NCBI RefSeq assembly: GCF_029027965.1
Contig: NZ_CP119082.1
Location: 724,001-788,000 of the forward strand
Reading direction: 5' to 3'
DNA from: Paracoccus sp. S3-43
Lineage (GTDB): Bacteria > Pseudomonadota > Alphaproteobacteria > Rhodobacterales > Rhodobacteraceae
Length of the DNA: 64,000 nt
Shown here: in pieces, positions 1 through 20,826 of the stretch
How the letters are laid out: the number at the start of each line of letters is the position of its first letter
Position numbering within the stretch: the first letter of the stretch is position 1
Program-made: the position numbers and the translations under genes
Notes under the pieces: model-generated
Told to the model about the DNA's origin: nothing
What the model saw: the letters and a program-made list of their open reading frames with translations, nothing else
Database searches by the model: none

Positions 1-3720
<3,720 letters not shown>

Positions 3721-3769
3721 GGGCCACGGCTCTCACCACCTTCCCCGTGCCCTTCATTAGGAATTGAGA

Positions 3770-8002
<4,233 letters not shown>

Positions 8003-8023
8003 TCGTTTCCGCATGACATGCGA

Positions 8024-8052
8024 GGGCCCGGCGGCAATGCCGGGCCTTTTGC
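8024..8052 (+). terminator. Rho-independent terminator after rpoC
   Basis: Perfect 8-bp stem GGCCCGGC/GCCGGGCC (8025-8032 with 8039-8046), 6-nt loop, then TTTT. It starts 22 bases after the rpoC stop. Confidence 0.85.
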
Positions 8053-8139
8053 GTTTCGGACGCCCTCTCCGATGCGGTTCACGACTTCTTAACGATTTCA
8101 TGAGATGCCGCAGAGAACCGAAGTAAAAAGGATTTGTGG

Positions 8140-8610
8140 ATGCGATTCGCGGGCAATGTGATCTGGTTCGTGTTGGGGGGCTGGTACACCGCTCTGTTCT
8201 GGCTGGCGGGGGCGGCCGTATTCGCCGTTTCCATCGTGGGGCTGCCGCTGACGCGCGCCGCCATCGAAATGGCGAAGATGTCGGCCTGGCCTTTTGGCAA
8301 GGAGGTCGTCCACATCCGCGACCTGGACCGCAAGACCCTCTCGGCCACGACCGCCGCCACCGGCACGATAGGCTTCGTCTTTAACGTCCTGTGGGCCTGC
8401 ACCTTCGGCATCCTGCTGTTCCTGTCCTATCTTCTCGCCGGGATCCTGTGTTGCCTGACCATCATCGGCATTCCCTTCGGGCTGCAAAGCTTCAAGCTGG
8501 CAGGGATATCCTTCTGGCCCGTCGGGCGGCGCGTGGTTCCGGTCGAGGCCGCAAGGCTGGTGCGCGACGAAAGGGCCGCCGATCTGGTCGCAAGCTATCG
8601 GCGGGCCTAG
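8140..8610 (+). CDS. YccF-type inner-membrane protein
   Basis: A 156-residue protein with two copies of the YccF-like pattern: hydrophobic helices followed by GLPLTRAAIEMAKMSAWPFG and later GIPFGLQSFKLAGISFWPVG. About four membrane segments are visible. The ATG at 8140 is preferred over the TTG at 8134. The biochemical function of the family is not established; homologues are usually annotated as YccF domain-containing inner-membrane proteins. It stands alone between the rpoC terminator and a transporter gene, so context gives no functional clue. Confidence 0.75.
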   Translation: MRFAGNVIWFVLGGWYTALFWLAGAAVFAVSIVGLPLTRAAIEMAKMSAWPFGKEVVHIRDLDRKTLSATTAATGTIGFVFNVLWACTFGILLFLSYLLAGILCCLTIIGIPFGLQSFKLAGISFWPVGRRVVPVEAARLVRDERAADLVASYRRA

Positions 8611-8702
8611 GCTGCGTGGGGTTGCGTATCCCGCAAAATCCTCTTGCCCGATCCGGTGGCAATGCCTAACGGGAAAGCACCGTTCCCCTGGTGAAACCGG
8701 CC

Positions 8703-9641
8703 ATGCGCACCCCCATCCTGTCCCCGATCCGGCGCGTCCGGCCTGCTTCGGTTCGTCCGCTGGCGCACAAGCCGGGGGACAACCTGCACGGCGCGGCGCT
8801 GATGACGCTGTGCATGGTGGCTTTCGGCCTGAACGACACGGTGATGAAGTTCGTCGTGCAGGACATGCCGCTGTATCAGGCGATCGCCCTGCGCGGGCTG
8901 TTCGCCATGGCCTTCATCGCCGCCCTGGCGCCCCGGATGGGCGGGCTTTCGCTGCGCATCCCCGCGCAAGCGCGCCGGCCGATGTTCTGGCGGCTGGTCG
9001 GAGAGATCGCCTCGACCATCCTGTTCCTGAACGCCTTGCAGAACATGGCGATGGGCGACGTGTCGGCGATCATGCAGGCGCTGCCGCTGGCGGTGATGGT
9101 CACGGCGGCGCTGTTCTTCAACGAGACGCTGGGCTGGCGCCGGATCGGCGCCGTGATCGTGGGGTTCCTGGGTGTGCTGCTGATCCTGCGGCCGGGGGGG
9201 AATGTGTTCGGCCTGTGGGCCGTCGTCGCGCTTGCGGCCATGGCGATGATCGTGCTGCGCGACATGGCGACGCGCGGCTTCGGGAAAGAGATCAGTTCCG
9301 CCACCATCGCCTTTTACGCGGCGACCGGCGTGACCGCGACGGGCTTCGCCGTCAGCCTGGCCCGCGAATGGGTGATGCCCAGCGGCGCGCAGGTGCTGCT
9401 GCTGATCCTCGGCAGCGTGTTTCTGACGGTGGGCTATGTCAGCGCGGTGGCGTCGATGCGGGTGGGGGAAATCTCCTATGTCGCGCCGTTCCGCTATACC
9501 TCGCTGCTCGTGGCGATCGCGATGGGGCTGATCGTGTTCGGCGAATGGCCCGACCTGTGGACCTGGGCCGGGTCGGCCCTGGTGGTCGCGGCCGGGATCT
9601 ATACCATCCTGCGCGAGGCGCGGCCGGGCATGGTCCGCTGA
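8703..9641 (+). CDS. DMT superfamily (EamA-type) transporter
   Basis: A protein of about 312 residues with roughly ten hydrophobic helices in the duplicated EamA layout: a first half beginning GAALMTLCMVAFGLNDTVMK, and a second half with the exporter-like GEISYVAPFRYTSLLVAIAMG near residue 255 and a GEWPDLWTWAGSALVVAAGI end. Such proteins export small metabolites; the substrate cannot be read from sequence. The start could also be the GTG at 8691. It is a single gene upstream of the str operon promoter. Confidence 0.8.
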   Translation: MRTPILSPIRRVRPASVRPLAHKPGDNLHGAALMTLCMVAFGLNDTVMKFVVQDMPLYQAIALRGLFAMAFIAALAPRMGGLSLRIPAQARRPMFWRLVGEIASTILFLNALQNMAMGDVSAIMQALPLAVMVTAALFFNETLGWRRIGAVIVGFLGVLLILRPGGNVFGLWAVVALAAMAMIVLRDMATRGFGKEISSATIAFYAATGVTATGFAVSLAREWVMPSGAQVLLLILGSVFLTVGYVSAVASMRVGEISYVAPFRYTSLLVAIAMGLIVFGEWPDLWTWAGSALVVAAGIYTILREARPGMVR

Positions 9642-9788
9642 TGCGGGTGCCGATGCCGGGCCTGCCTTGGGACATCGCGCCCGAGGCCCCGGACCGGGGC
9701 AGCCGGCCCTGCGCTTCGGCCTGGATCGCGCGGTCCTGGACGGCCTTGGGCGGCGCCTGGGCAAGGGGGTCGGCGTCGGGCCGTCATG

Positions 9789-9817
9789 TTGACAGCCCAG
9801 GCGATTCCCCTTATACG
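9789..9817 (+). promoter_or_regulatory. Promoter of the rpsL-rpsG-fusA(-tuf) operon
   Basis: TTGACA (9789-9794), 17-bp spacer, TATACG (9812-9817) followed by a GC-rich CCC discriminator. The same TATACGCCC occurs before rpsJ and rplO. The 385-bp gap 9642-10026 contains no convincing gene; it holds this promoter and a leader of about 200 nt with a small GC hairpin at about 9829-9840. Confidence 0.75.
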
Positions 9818-10026
9818 CCCCACACCCGCCGGGAAACCGGCCGGGGACCAGAACCTTTCGTGGTCACGATCCTGGCCGTAACTGCCTCGATCCTCTGGAA
9901 TTTTTCCCGTCCACCCCGGTTACCGGGGCAGGATGGGTTTGGCATTTCGCGATTCGCGCGACATGCCGTCGAGAAGCGGCGCAACCAGCCGGTTGCGAGT
10001 ATTGACAGAGCAAGACGGGGAACCGA

Positions 10027-10398
10027 ATGCCGACGATCCAACAGCTGATCCGCAAGCCGCGGCAGCCCAAGGTGCAGCGCTCGAAGTCGCAGCACCTGCA
10101 AGGCTGTCCGCAGAAACGCGGCGTCTGCACGCGCGTCTATACCACGACGCCGAAGAAACCGAACTCCGCCATGCGGAAGGTCGCCAAGGTGCGGCTGACC
10201 AACGGGTTCGAGGTCATTTCCTATATTCCGGGCGAAAAGCACAACCTCCAGGAACACAGCGTCGTGCTGATCCGCGGCGGCCGCGTGAAAGACCTTCCGG
10301 GTGTCCGCTACCACATACTGCGCGGTGTGCTGGATACCCAGGGCGTCAAGGATCGTCGCCAGCGCCGTTCGAAATACGGCGCCAAGCGTCCGAAATAA
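10027..10398 (+). CDS. rpsL: 30S ribosomal protein S12
   Basis: S12 of the decoding centre, 123 residues, the normal length for the family. The TPKKPNS loop and the [12 protein letters not shown] segment carry the wild-type lysines at the two classic streptomycin-resistance positions. First gene of the str operon; rpsG starts 12 bases downstream. Confidence 0.98.
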   Translation: MPTIQQLIRKPRQPKVQRSKSQHLQGCPQKRGVCTRVYTTTPKKPNSAMRKVAKVRLTNGFEVISYIPGEKHNLQEHSVVLIRGGRVKDLPGVRYHILRGVLDTQGVKDRRQRRSKYGAKRPK

Positions 10399-10881
<483 letters not shown>

Positions 10882-10899
10882 GGCGAAAGGATCCAGACC

Positions 10900-13023
<2,124 letters not shown>

Positions 13024-13027
13024 CGGC

Positions 13028-13084
13028 GGTGCGTGGGAAACCACGCACCCTACCACCCCCGTAGGGTGCGTGCTTGCACGCACC
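13028..13084 (+). repeat. Compound palindromic repeat between fusA and tuf
   Basis: Hairpin 1: GGTGCGTGG/CCACGCACC (13028-13036 with 13041-13049) closing a GAAA loop. Hairpin 2: GGTGCGTGC/GCACGCACC (13065-13073 with 13076-13084). The inner arms can instead pair with each other in a perfect 12-bp stem, CACGCACCCTAC (13042-13053) with GTAGGGTGCGTG (13061-13072). Two inverted units with the same core resemble a REP/BIME-type element; a role in attenuation or in stabilising fusA mRNA is possible. No U-run follows either hairpin, so simple termination is unlikely. Confidence 0.7.
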
Positions 13085-13104
13085 GTCACCAACAAGGAGC
13101 CATC

Positions 13105-14280
<1,176 letters not shown>

Positions 14281-14306
14281 TCCGACGCCAGGGCGACAAT
14301 GCAAAG

Positions 14307-14336
14307 GGCCGTCTCCGAAAGGGGGCGGCCTTGTTT
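14307..14336 (+). terminator. Rho-independent terminator after tuf
   Basis: Stem GGCCGTCTCC/GGGGGCGGCC with a GAAA loop and a TTGTTT tail, beginning 27 bases after the tuf stop. Two pairs are G-U. It marks the end of the str operon. Confidence 0.8.
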
Positions 14337-14366
14337 ATGGGGGTGCCGATTCCGGGCGATCCGGCC

Positions 14367-14396
14367 TTGACGCTGACCCGCCAAAACGGCTATACG
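14367..14396 (+). promoter_or_regulatory. Promoter of the S10 operon
   Basis: TTGACG (14367-14372) and TATACG (14391-14396, spacer 18; or CTATAC with spacer 17), followed by CCCC. The -10/discriminator is identical to the rpsL and rplO promoters. Confidence 0.7.
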
Positions 14397-14448
14397 CCCC
14401 CATCGCAGTCGGATCCGCCCCAGGATGAGATTCGCCTGTCTTGCGCGC

Positions 14449-14479
14449 GGCCGCCTTCTGGGCGGCCTGCTCTTATTTT
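14449..14479 (+). terminator. Possible attenuator in the S10 operon leader
   Basis: GGCCGCC/GGCGGCC hairpin (14449-14455 with 14461-14467), 5-nt loop, followed within a few bases by TCTTATTTT, all inside the leader between the S10 promoter and rpsJ. The position suits leader-mediated regulation (E. coli uses L4 for this), but the link to L4 here is only inferred. Confidence 0.45.
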
Positions 14480-14552
14480 ACACGGTCCGATGCTGGCGCC
14501 GCGTGGTGCGATGTCAGCCTCTCGACTGGAACTCCCCGTCAGAGGGATGACT

Positions 14553-14861
14553 ATGCAAAGTCAGAATATCCGCATCCGGCTGAAGGCGTTCGATTACCGC
14601 GTGCTGGAAGCCAGCACCCAGGAAATCGTCAACACCGCCAAGCGCACCGGCGCGACCGTTCGCGGCCCGATTCCGCTGCCGAACAAGATCGAGAAATTCA
14701 CCGTCCTGCGCGGCCCTCACATCGACAAGAAGTCGCGCGACCAGTGGGAAATCCGCACCCACAAGCGCCTGCTGGACATCGTCGATCCGACGCCCCAGAC
14801 CGTTGACGCGCTGATGAAGCTCGACCTCGCCGCCGGCGTGGATGTCGAGATCAAGGTGTAA
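14553..14861 (+). CDS. rpsJ: 30S ribosomal protein S10
   Basis: S10 (NusE), 102 residues; also part of antitermination complexes in other bacteria. It starts [16 protein letters not shown] and contains the conserved [19 protein letters not shown]. The ATG at 14553 is chosen because the AGAGGG Shine-Dalgarno sits 6 bases upstream, whereas the ATG at 14547 directly abuts it. First gene of the S10 operon. Confidence 0.97.
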   Translation: MQSQNIRIRLKAFDYRVLEASTQEIVNTAKRTGATVRGPIPLPNKIEKFTVLRGPHIDKKSRDQWEIRTHKRLLDIVDPTPQTVDALMKLDLAAGVDVEIKV

Positions 14862-14871
14862 GGAGGGGATG

Positions 14872-15768
14872 ATGCTGCGTACTGGTATTATCGCCAAGAA
14901 ACTGGGCATGACCCGGCTGTTCCTGGAAGACGGCCGTCAGGTTCCGGTGACCGTCCTGCAACTGGACAGCCTGCAAGTCGTCGATCAGCGCACCGTGGCC
15001 CGCGACGGCTATACCGCCGTGCAACTGGGCGCGGGGGAAGCCAAGGCCAAGCGCACCACCGCCGCGATGCGCGGTCACTTTGCCAAGGCCAGCGTCGCGC
15101 CCAAGCGCAAGATCGCGGAATTCCGCGTGGCCGAGGAAAACCTGATCAATGTGGGCGAGGAAATCACCGCTGACCATTACTTCGCCGGTCAGTATGTGGA
15201 CATCGCCGGCACCTCGATCGGTAAAGGTTTTGCGGGCGCGATGAAGCGTCACAATTTCGGCGGTCTGCGCGCCTCGCACGGCGTGTCGATCAGCCACCGC
15301 TCGCATGGTTCGACCGGCCAGTGCCAGGACCCCGGCAAGGTGTTCAAGGGCAAGAAGATGGCGGGTCACCTGGGCGCCGTCCGCGTCACCACGCAGAACC
15401 TGCAAGTGGTGCGCACCGACGCCGACCGTGGCCTGATCATGGTCAAGGGCTCGGTTCCCGGTTCCAAGGGCGGCTGGGTCACGATCAAGGACGCCGTGAA
15501 GAAAGCGACGCCCGAGAACGTGATCTATCCGGCCGCGCTGAAATCGGCCGCTGACGAAGCCCGCCGCTTGGCCGAGGCCGCCGCCGCCGAGGCCGCCGCT
15601 GCGGAGGAAGCCGCCCGCGAGGCTGCTGCTGCCGAGGCCGCCGCTGCCGAGGAAGCCGCATTGGCCGAAGCGCAGGCGTCCATCGCCGCCGACAAGGACG
15701 CTGCCGATCCGAACGCCGACAAGGCTTCTGATGGTGCGGAAGCTGCGCCCGAAGGAGACAAAGAATGA
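14872..15768 (+). CDS. rplC: 50S ribosomal protein L3 with a long Ala/Glu-rich C-terminal tail
   Basis: L3, an early 23S rRNA-binding assembly protein. The core (about residues 1-221) is normal, with [13 protein letters not shown] and the [22 protein letters not shown] loop. About 76 extra residues follow, dominated by Ala and Glu in helix-forming [13 protein letters not shown] repeats and ending acidic; E. coli L3 has 209 residues against 298 here. AGGAGG at 14861-14866 favours the ATG at 14872; the ATG at 14869 is possible. The stop overlaps the rplD start (ATGA). Confidence 0.95.
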   Translation: MLRTGIIAKKLGMTRLFLEDGRQVPVTVLQLDSLQVVDQRTVARDGYTAVQLGAGEAKAKRTTAAMRGHFAKASVAPKRKIAEFRVAEENLINVGEEITADHYFAGQYVDIAGTSIGKGFAGAMKRHNFGGLRASHGVSISHRSHGSTGQCQDPGKVFKGKKMAGHLGAVRVTTQNLQVVRTDADRGLIMVKGSVPGSKGGWVTIKDAVKKATPENVIYPAALKSAADEARRLAEAAAAEAAAAEEAAREAAAAEAAAAEEAALAEAQASIAADKDAADPNADKASDGAEAAPEGDKE

Positions 15769-16385
15769 AACTCGATGTGATCAAGCTGGATACCGGCAAG
15801 GCCGGTGAAATCGAGCTGGCCGACGAGATCTTCGGGCTGGAGCCGCGCGGCGACATCCTGCAGCGCGTCGTCCGCTGGCAGCGCGCCAAGGCGCAGGCGG
15901 GCACCCATTCGGTGCTGGGCAAGTCGGATGTCAGCTATTCGACCAAGAAGATCTATCGCCAGAAGGGCACCGGCGGCGCCCGCCACGGTTCCCGCAAGGC
16001 GCCGACCTTCCGTCACGGCGGCACCTACAAGGGCCCGACCCCGCGTTCGCACGCCTTCGATCTGCCGAAGAAGGTGCGCGCCCTGGGCCTGCGCCATGCC
16101 CTGTCGGCGAAAGCCACGGCCGGGGAACTGGTCATCATCGAGGATCTGAACCTCGCCGATGCCAAGACCGCCGCCGTCGCCAAGGCCGTCAAGGAAAACG
16201 GCTGGAAGCGCGTGCTGGTGATCGACGGTGCCGAGGTCAACGAAGGCTTCGCCCGCGCCGCCCGCAACATCGAAGGCGTGGACATCCTGCCGTCGATGGG
16301 CGCCAACGTGTATGACATCCTGAAGCGCGACACGCTGGTGATCACGCGGTCGGGCGTCGAAGCTCTGGAGGCTCGGTTGAAATGA
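15765..16385 (+). CDS. rplD: 50S ribosomal protein L4
   Basis: L4, 206 residues, with the conserved exit-tunnel loop region [18 protein letters not shown] near residues 66-83. In other bacteria L4 also represses its own operon. It overlaps rplC and rplW by ATGA junctions, indicating translational coupling. Confidence 0.97.
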   Translation: MKLDVIKLDTGKAGEIELADEIFGLEPRGDILQRVVRWQRAKAQAGTHSVLGKSDVSYSTKKIYRQKGTGGARHGSRKAPTFRHGGTYKGPTPRSHAFDLPKKVRALGLRHALSAKATAGELVIIEDLNLADAKTAAVAKAVKENGWKRVLVIDGAEVNEGFARAARNIEGVDILPSMGANVYDILKRDTLVITRSGVEALEARLK

Positions 16386-16678
16386 GCGTGAAAGCTGAAC
16401 ATTACGACGTGATCGTCAAGCCGATCATCACCGAAAAAGCCACCATGACGTCGGAAAATAACGGCGTGGTCTTCCAGGTGTCCAAGGACTCGAGCAAGCC
16501 GCAGATCAAGCAGGCGGTCGAGGCCCTGTTCGGCGTCAAGGTGAAGGCGGTCAACACCACCATCACCAAGGGCAAGCAGAAGCGGTTCCGGGGCATCCTG
16601 GGCCGTCGCAGCGACGTGAAGAAGGCCTATGTGACCCTGGAAGAGGGTAACACTATCGACGTGTCCACCGGACTCTGA
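16382..16678 (+). CDS. rplW: 50S ribosomal protein L23
   Basis: L23, 98 residues, located at the polypeptide exit and a docking site for trigger factor and SRP. Typical [11 protein letters not shown] start region and [21 protein letters not shown] segment. The start overlaps the rplD stop; a GC hairpin follows in the gap to rplB. Confidence 0.97.
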   Translation: MSVKAEHYDVIVKPIITEKATMTSENNGVVFQVSKDSSKPQIKQAVEALFGVKVKAVNTTITKGKQKRFRGILGRRSDVKKAYVTLEEGNTIDVSTGL

Positions 16679-16694
16679 TAGCAGGCGGAACTCT

Positions 16695-16726
16695 GCGGCC
16701 CCGGGGCAACCGGGGCCGCGATCTTT
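16695..16726 (+). terminator. Terminator-like hairpin between rplW and rplB
   Basis: Perfect 10-bp stem GCGGCCCCGG/CCGGGGCCGC (16695-16704 with 16710-16719) followed by GATCTTTTG. It lies inside the S10 operon, where genes downstream must still be transcribed, so it more likely acts as a partial terminator or RNA-processing barrier than as an operon end. Confidence 0.5.
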
Positions 16727-16772
16727 TGACGACAACGGACCACCCTGGTCCAAAGCAACGGAAGACAGAAAG

Positions 16773-17612
16773 ATGGCATTGAAGTCGTATAAACCGACGA
16801 CGCCTGGCCAGCGCGGGCTGGTTCTGATCGACCGTTCGGAGCTTTGGAAAGGTCGCCCGGTCAAGTCCCTCACCGAGGGGTTGACCAAGAACGGCGGTCG
16901 GAACAACACCGGACGGATCACCATGCGCCGCAAGGGCGGCGGGGCAAAGCGCCTGTATCGCATCGTCGATTTCAAGCGCACCAAGTTCGACATGGCCGCC
17001 GTGGTGGAACGGATCGAATACGATCCCAACCGCACCGCCTTCATCGCCCTGATCGGCTATGAGGATGGCGAGCGCGCCTATATCCTGGCGCCGCAGCGCC
17101 TGGCTGTCGGCGACAAGGTCGTCGCGGGCGCCAAGGTCGACGTGAAGCCCGGCAACGCCATGCCCTTCAGCGGGATGCCGATCGGCACGATCGTCCACAA
17201 TGTCGAGCTGAAGCCCGGCAAGGGCGGCCAGATCGCCCGTTCGGCGGGCACCTATGCCCAGTTCGTGGGCCGCGACGGCGGCTATGCCCAGATCCGCCTG
17301 TCCTCGGGCGAATTGCGTCTGGTGCGTCAGGAGTGCATGGCGACCATCGGCGCCGTGTCGAACGCGGATCACTCGAACCAGAACCTGGGCAAGGCCGGCC
17401 GCAACCGCCACAAGGGCATCCGTCCCAGCGTGCGCGGTGTGGCGATGAACCCCATCGACCACCCGCATGGCGGCGGCGAGGGCCGGACCTCGGGCGGCCG
17501 CACGCCGGTCACGCCTTGGGGCAAGGACACCAAGGGCAAGAAGACCCGCAGCAACAAGGCGACCGACAAGTATATCTTGCGCTCGCGTCACACGAAGAAG
17601 AAGGGCCGCTGA
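16773..17612 (+). CDS. rplB: 50S ribosomal protein L2
   Basis: L2, 279 residues, needed for subunit association and the peptidyl-transferase centre. It shows [19 protein letters not shown] near the N-terminus and the signature [19 protein letters not shown] near residue 220, including the conserved His. Three bases separate its stop from rpsS. Confidence 0.98.
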   Translation: MALKSYKPTTPGQRGLVLIDRSELWKGRPVKSLTEGLTKNGGRNNTGRITMRRKGGGAKRLYRIVDFKRTKFDMAAVVERIEYDPNRTAFIALIGYEDGERAYILAPQRLAVGDKVVAGAKVDVKPGNAMPFSGMPIGTIVHNVELKPGKGGQIARSAGTYAQFVGRDGGYAQIRLSSGELRLVRQECMATIGAVSNADHSNQNLGKAGRNRHKGIRPSVRGVAMNPIDHPHGGGEGRTSGGRTPVTPWGKDTKGKKTRSNKATDKYILRSRHTKKKGR

Positions 17613-17615
17613 TCC

Positions 17616-17894
17616 ATGGCACGTTCTATCTGGAAAGGCCCCTTTGTTGACGCCTATGTGCTCAAGAAGGCGGAGAAGGCCCGCGACTCGGGGAAATCCG
17701 ATGTCATCAAGATCTGGTCGCGTCGTTCGACCATCCTGCCGCAGTTCGTCGGCCTGACCTTCGGCGTCTATAACGGGCAGAAGCACATCCCCGTTGCCGT
17801 GACCGAAGAGATGATCGGCCAGAAATTCGGTGAATATTCGCCTACGCGGACCTATTACGGCCACGCGGCGGACAAGAAAGCCAAGAGGAAGTAA
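17616..17894 (+). CDS. rpsS: 30S ribosomal protein S19
   Basis: S19, 92 residues, in the small-subunit head. It starts [18 protein letters not shown] and ends with the family's [21 protein letters not shown] tail. Close spacing to rplB and rplV (5 bases) fits the S10 operon. Confidence 0.97.
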   Translation: MARSIWKGPFVDAYVLKKAEKARDSGKSDVIKIWSRRSTILPQFVGLTFGVYNGQKHIPVAVTEEMIGQKFGEYSPTRTYYGHAADKKAKRK

Positions 17895-17899
17895 TCGTC

Positions 17900-18280
17900 A
17901 TGGGTAAGGAAACCAATCCGCGCCGCGTGGCGGAGAACGAAGCATTCGCAAAGACCAAGGGTCTGCGCACCTCGCCGCAGAAGCTGAACCTGGTGGCGGC
18001 GCTGATCCGCGGCAAGAAGGTGGACAAGGCCCTGGCCGACCTGACCTTCTCGCACAAGCGGATCGCGGGCGACGTGAAGAAATGCCTGCAATCGGCGATC
18101 GCGAATGCCGAGAACAACCACGGGCTTGATGTCGACAACCTGGTCGTCGCCGAAGCCTGGGTCGGCAAGAACCTGGTGATGAAGCGCGGCCGTCCGCGGG
18201 CGCGTGGCCGTTATGGCAAGATCATGAAGCCGTTTTCGGAAATCACCATCAAGGTGCGCCAAGTCGAGGAGCAAGCGTAA
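17900..18280 (+). CDS. rplV: 50S ribosomal protein L22
   Basis: L22, 126 residues, lining the exit tunnel. The long beta-hairpin segment with [14 protein letters not shown] near residues 95-108 is intact, with no insertion or deletion of the kind linked to macrolide resistance. The stop codon overlaps the rpsC start by one base. Confidence 0.97.
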   Translation: MGKETNPRRVAENEAFAKTKGLRTSPQKLNLVAALIRGKKVDKALADLTFSHKRIAGDVKKCLQSAIANAENNHGLDVDNLVVAEAWVGKNLVMKRGRPRARGRYGKIMKPFSEITIKVRQVEEQA

Positions 18281-18996
18281 TGGGTCAGAAGGTCAATCCG
18301 ATCGGTATGCGCCTCCAGGTCAACCGCACCTGGGACAGCCGCTGGTATGCCGACGACAAGGACTATGGCAATCTGCTGCTTGAAGACCTGAAGATCCGGG
18401 CCTTCATCAAGACGGAAGCCAAGCAGGCCGGCATCAGCCGCGTGATCATCGAGCGTCCGCACCGCAAGTGCCGGGTGACGATCCATGCCGCGCGTCCGGG
18501 CGTGATCATCGGCAAGAAAGGCGCCGATATCGAGGTCCTGCGCACCAAGCTGGCGAACTTCACCAAATCCGAAGTTCACCTGAACATCGTCGAGGTCCGC
18601 AAGCCGGAAGTCGATGCGGCCCTGGTGGCTGAATCGATTGCCCAGCAGCTGGAGCGTCGGGTCTCGTTCCGCCGCGCCATGAAGCGCGCGGTGCAGAACG
18701 CGATGCGCATGGGTGCCCTGGGCATCCGCGTGAACGTGTCGGGCCGTCTTGGCGGCGCCGAGATCGCGCGGACCGAATGGTATCGCGAAGGCCGTGTGCC
18801 GCTGCACACCCTGCGCGCCGACATCGACTATGCGCTGGCCGAAGCCACGACCCCCTACGGGATCATCGGGGTGAAGACCTGGATCTTCAAAGGCGAGATC
18901 ATGGAGCACGACCCCCAGGCCCGCGACCGCAAGGCCGCCGAGGCTCAGGAAGGTCCGGCGCCCCGTGGTCCCCGCCGTGACCGCGACTCGCGCTAA
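18280..18996 (+). CDS. rpsC: 30S ribosomal protein S3
   Basis: S3, 238 residues, at the mRNA entry channel. The KH domain motif [16 protein letters not shown] is near residues 71-86. The C-terminus is charged and basic, as in other alphaproteobacteria. Coupled to rplV; rplP follows after 11 bases. Confidence 0.97.
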   Translation: MGQKVNPIGMRLQVNRTWDSRWYADDKDYGNLLLEDLKIRAFIKTEAKQAGISRVIIERPHRKCRVTIHAARPGVIIGKKGADIEVLRTKLANFTKSEVHLNIVEVRKPEVDAALVAESIAQQLERRVSFRRAMKRAVQNAMRMGALGIRVNVSGRLGGAEIARTEWYREGRVPLHTLRADIDYALAEATTPYGIIGVKTWIFKGEIMEHDPQARDRKAAEAQEGPAPRGPRRDRDSR

Positions 18997-19007
18997 GGAG
19001 CTTAATC

Positions 19008-19421
19008 ATGCTGCAACCGAAACGGACCAAGTTCCGCAAACAGCACAAGGGCCGGATCCATGGTGAAGCCAAGGGCGGTTTCGCCCTGAACTTCGGATCC
19101 TTCGCGCTGAAGGCCACCGAGCCCGAGCGCGTGACCGCCCGCCAGATCGAGGCGGCCCGCCGCGCGATCACCCGCCACATGAAGCGTCAGGGCCGGGTCT
19201 GGATCCGGATTTTCCCGGACGTGCCGGTGTCCTCGAAGCCGACCGAGGTGCGGATGGGCAAGGGCAAGGGCGCCATCGACTTCTGGGCCGCCCGCGTCCA
19301 TCCCGGCCGCATCATGTTCGAGATCGACGGCGTGTCCGACGAGATCGCGCGCGAGGCCCTGCGCCTGGGCGCCAACAAGCTGCCGGTCCTGACCCGCATC
19401 GTGGCGCGCGAGGACTGGTAA
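19008..19421 (+). CDS. rplP: 50S ribosomal protein L16
   Basis: L16, 137 residues, near the A site. It starts [16 protein letters not shown], preceded by AAGGAG. Its last bases are followed by a GC hairpin with a T-run (19453), so transcription may partly stop here before rpmC. Confidence 0.97.
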   Translation: MLQPKRTKFRKQHKGRIHGEAKGGFALNFGSFALKATEPERVTARQIEAARRAITRHMKRQGRVWIRIFPDVPVSSKPTEVRMGKGKGAIDFWAARVHPGRIMFEIDGVSDEIAREALRLGANKLPVLTRIVAREDW

Positions 19422-19452
19422 GCGGCGGGGTGAAACCCGCGCTGTGAAAAGA

Positions 19453-19482
19453 CCCCGCCGGGCGACTGGCGGGGTTTCCCTT
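19453..19482 (+). terminator. Terminator-like hairpin between rplP and rpmC
   Basis: CCCCGCC/GGCGGGG stem (19453-19459 with 19468-19474), 8-nt loop, tail TTTCCCTTT. It sits inside the ribosomal block, paired with a promoter candidate immediately downstream. Confidence 0.6.
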
Positions 19483-19499
19483 TCCGGGACGGGAAGGGC

Positions 19500-19528
19500 T
19501 TGCATCATCCGGCCTTTGCCTGTATGGG
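19500..19528 (+). promoter_or_regulatory. Candidate internal promoter for rpmC-rpmD
   Basis: TTGCAT (19500-19505), 17-bp spacer, TATGGG (19523-19528). Weak at the -10, but well placed after the hairpin at 19453 and about 85 bases before rpmC. Confidence 0.4.
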
Positions 19529-19613
19529 ACGGCCTTCATCACGAAACTCCACCGGGAATCAGGGTGGCCCTGCGATGCAGGGGCTCTCCGGTGATGTTGA
19601 AAGGAACAGGCGC

Positions 19614-19820
19614 ATGAAGGCGCAGGATCTGACGTCGAAGACGCCCGACCAGTTGAAGGATCAACTGATCGCGCTGAAGAAAGAGGCTTTCAACCTCCGC
19701 TTCCAGCAGGCCACCGGCCAGCTTGAAAGCACCGCCCGGATGCGCGCCGTGCGCCGCGACGTGGCCCGTGTGAAGACCATTCTGAACCAGAAGGCGGCGG
19801 AAGCCGCCGCAGCGAACTGA
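19614..19820 (+). CDS. rpmC: 50S ribosomal protein L29
   Basis: L29, 68 residues, near the tunnel exit. It starts [18 protein letters not shown] after AAAGGA; the family hallmark [18 protein letters not shown] is present, followed by a short Ala-rich tail. An unusually long 192-base gap separates it from rplP. Confidence 0.95.
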   Translation: MKAQDLTSKTPDQLKDQLIALKKEAFNLRFQQATGQLESTARMRAVRRDVARVKTILNQKAAEAAAAN

Positions 19821-19830
19821 GGAGCGGCCC

Positions 19831-20076
19831 ATGCCCAAACGCATCCTGCAAGGCCGCGTCACCAGCGACAAGAACGAACAGACCGTCACCGTTCTGGTCG
19901 AGCGCCGCTTCAAGCACCCGCTGCTGCACAAGACCGTTCGTTCGTCCAAGAAATACCGGGCGCATGACGCGAACAACCAGTTCAAGATCGGCGACATCGT
20001 TCGCATCGTCGAATGCGCGCCGATCTCGAAGACGAAACGCTGGACTGTCCTGACGGACGAAGCGGTTACCGCGTAA
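19831..20076 (+). CDS. rpsQ: 30S ribosomal protein S17
   Basis: S17, 81 residues, a primary 16S rRNA-binding protein of OB fold. Typical [21 protein letters not shown] start and the [14 protein letters not shown] motif near the end. The gap to rplN (76 bases) contains a hairpin at about 20110-20136. Confidence 0.97.
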   Translation: MPKRILQGRVTSDKNEQTVTVLVERRFKHPLLHKTVRSSKKYRAHDANNQFKIGDIVRIVECAPISKTKRWTVLTDEAVTA

Positions 20077-20152
20077 GTCCATCATCACAGATCAGAAATG
20101 ATCGAAACCCTGGGGCCGCAGGACGCGGTCCCCAAAGGTCGGGAGAAACCAA

Positions 20153-20521
20153 ATGATCCAGATGCAGACCAATCTGGATGTCGCTGACAACTCCGGCGCG
20201 CGCCGGGTTCAGTGCATCAAGGTCCTAGGTGGTTCGCACCGTCGCTATGCGTCGGTGGGCGACATCATTGTCGTGTCCGTCAAGGAAGCCATCCCGCGGG
20301 GCCGGGTGAAGAAGGGCGACGTCCGCAAGGCCGTCGTCGTCCGCACCGCCAAGGAAGTGAAGCGCGAGGACGGCACGTCCATCCGCTTCGACCGCAACGC
20401 CGCCGTCATCCTGAACAACCAGGGCGAGCCGGTCGGCACCCGGATCTTCGGGCCGGTCGTCCGCGAGCTGCGCGCGAAGAACTTCATGAAGATCATCTCG
20501 CTTGCGCCGGAGGTGCTGTAA
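20153..20521 (+). CDS. rplN: 50S ribosomal protein L14
   Basis: L14, 122 residues, at the subunit interface. [19 protein letters not shown] opening and the conserved [13 protein letters not shown] near residue 100. The final base of its TAA is the first base of the rplX ATG. Confidence 0.97.
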   Translation: MIQMQTNLDVADNSGARRVQCIKVLGGSHRRYASVGDIIVVSVKEAIPRGRVKKGDVRKAVVVRTAKEVKREDGTSIRFDRNAAVILNNQGEPVGTRIFGPVVRELRAKNFMKIISLAPEVL

Positions 20522-20826
20522 TGGCTGCCAAGCTGAAAAAGGGCGACAAGGTCGTCGTGCTGGCCGGCAAGGACAAGGGCAAGCAGGGCGAGATCACCGC
20601 CGTCATGCCCAAGGACAACAAGGCCATCGTTGACGGCATCAACATCGCGATCCGTCACCAGCGTCAGACGCAGACCTCGCAAGGCGGCCGCACGCCCAAG
20701 GCGATGCCGATCGACCTGTCGAACCTGGCGCTTCTGGACAAGAACGGCAAAGCGACCCGCGTCGGCTTCCGCCTGGAAGACGGCAACAAGGTCCGTTTCG
20801 CCAAGACCACGGGAGACGTGATCTGA
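20521..20826 (+). CDS. rplX: 50S ribosomal protein L24
   Basis: L24, 101 residues, an assembly-initiating protein with an N-terminal KOW motif ([20 protein letters not shown]). The start ATG overlaps the rplN stop; its own stop overlaps the rplE ATG, so translation of the three genes is coupled. Confidence 0.97.
   Translation: MAAKLKKGDKVVVLAGKDKGKQGEITAVMPKDNKAIVDGINIAIRHQRQTQTSQGGRTPKAMPIDLSNLALLDKNGKATRVGFRLEDGNKVRFAKTTGDVI

Noticed and set aside
16695..16726. Operon end after rplW
   Set aside because: The hairpin is strong but rplB-rpsS-rplV have no separate promoter that I can see, so a full terminator is unlikely.
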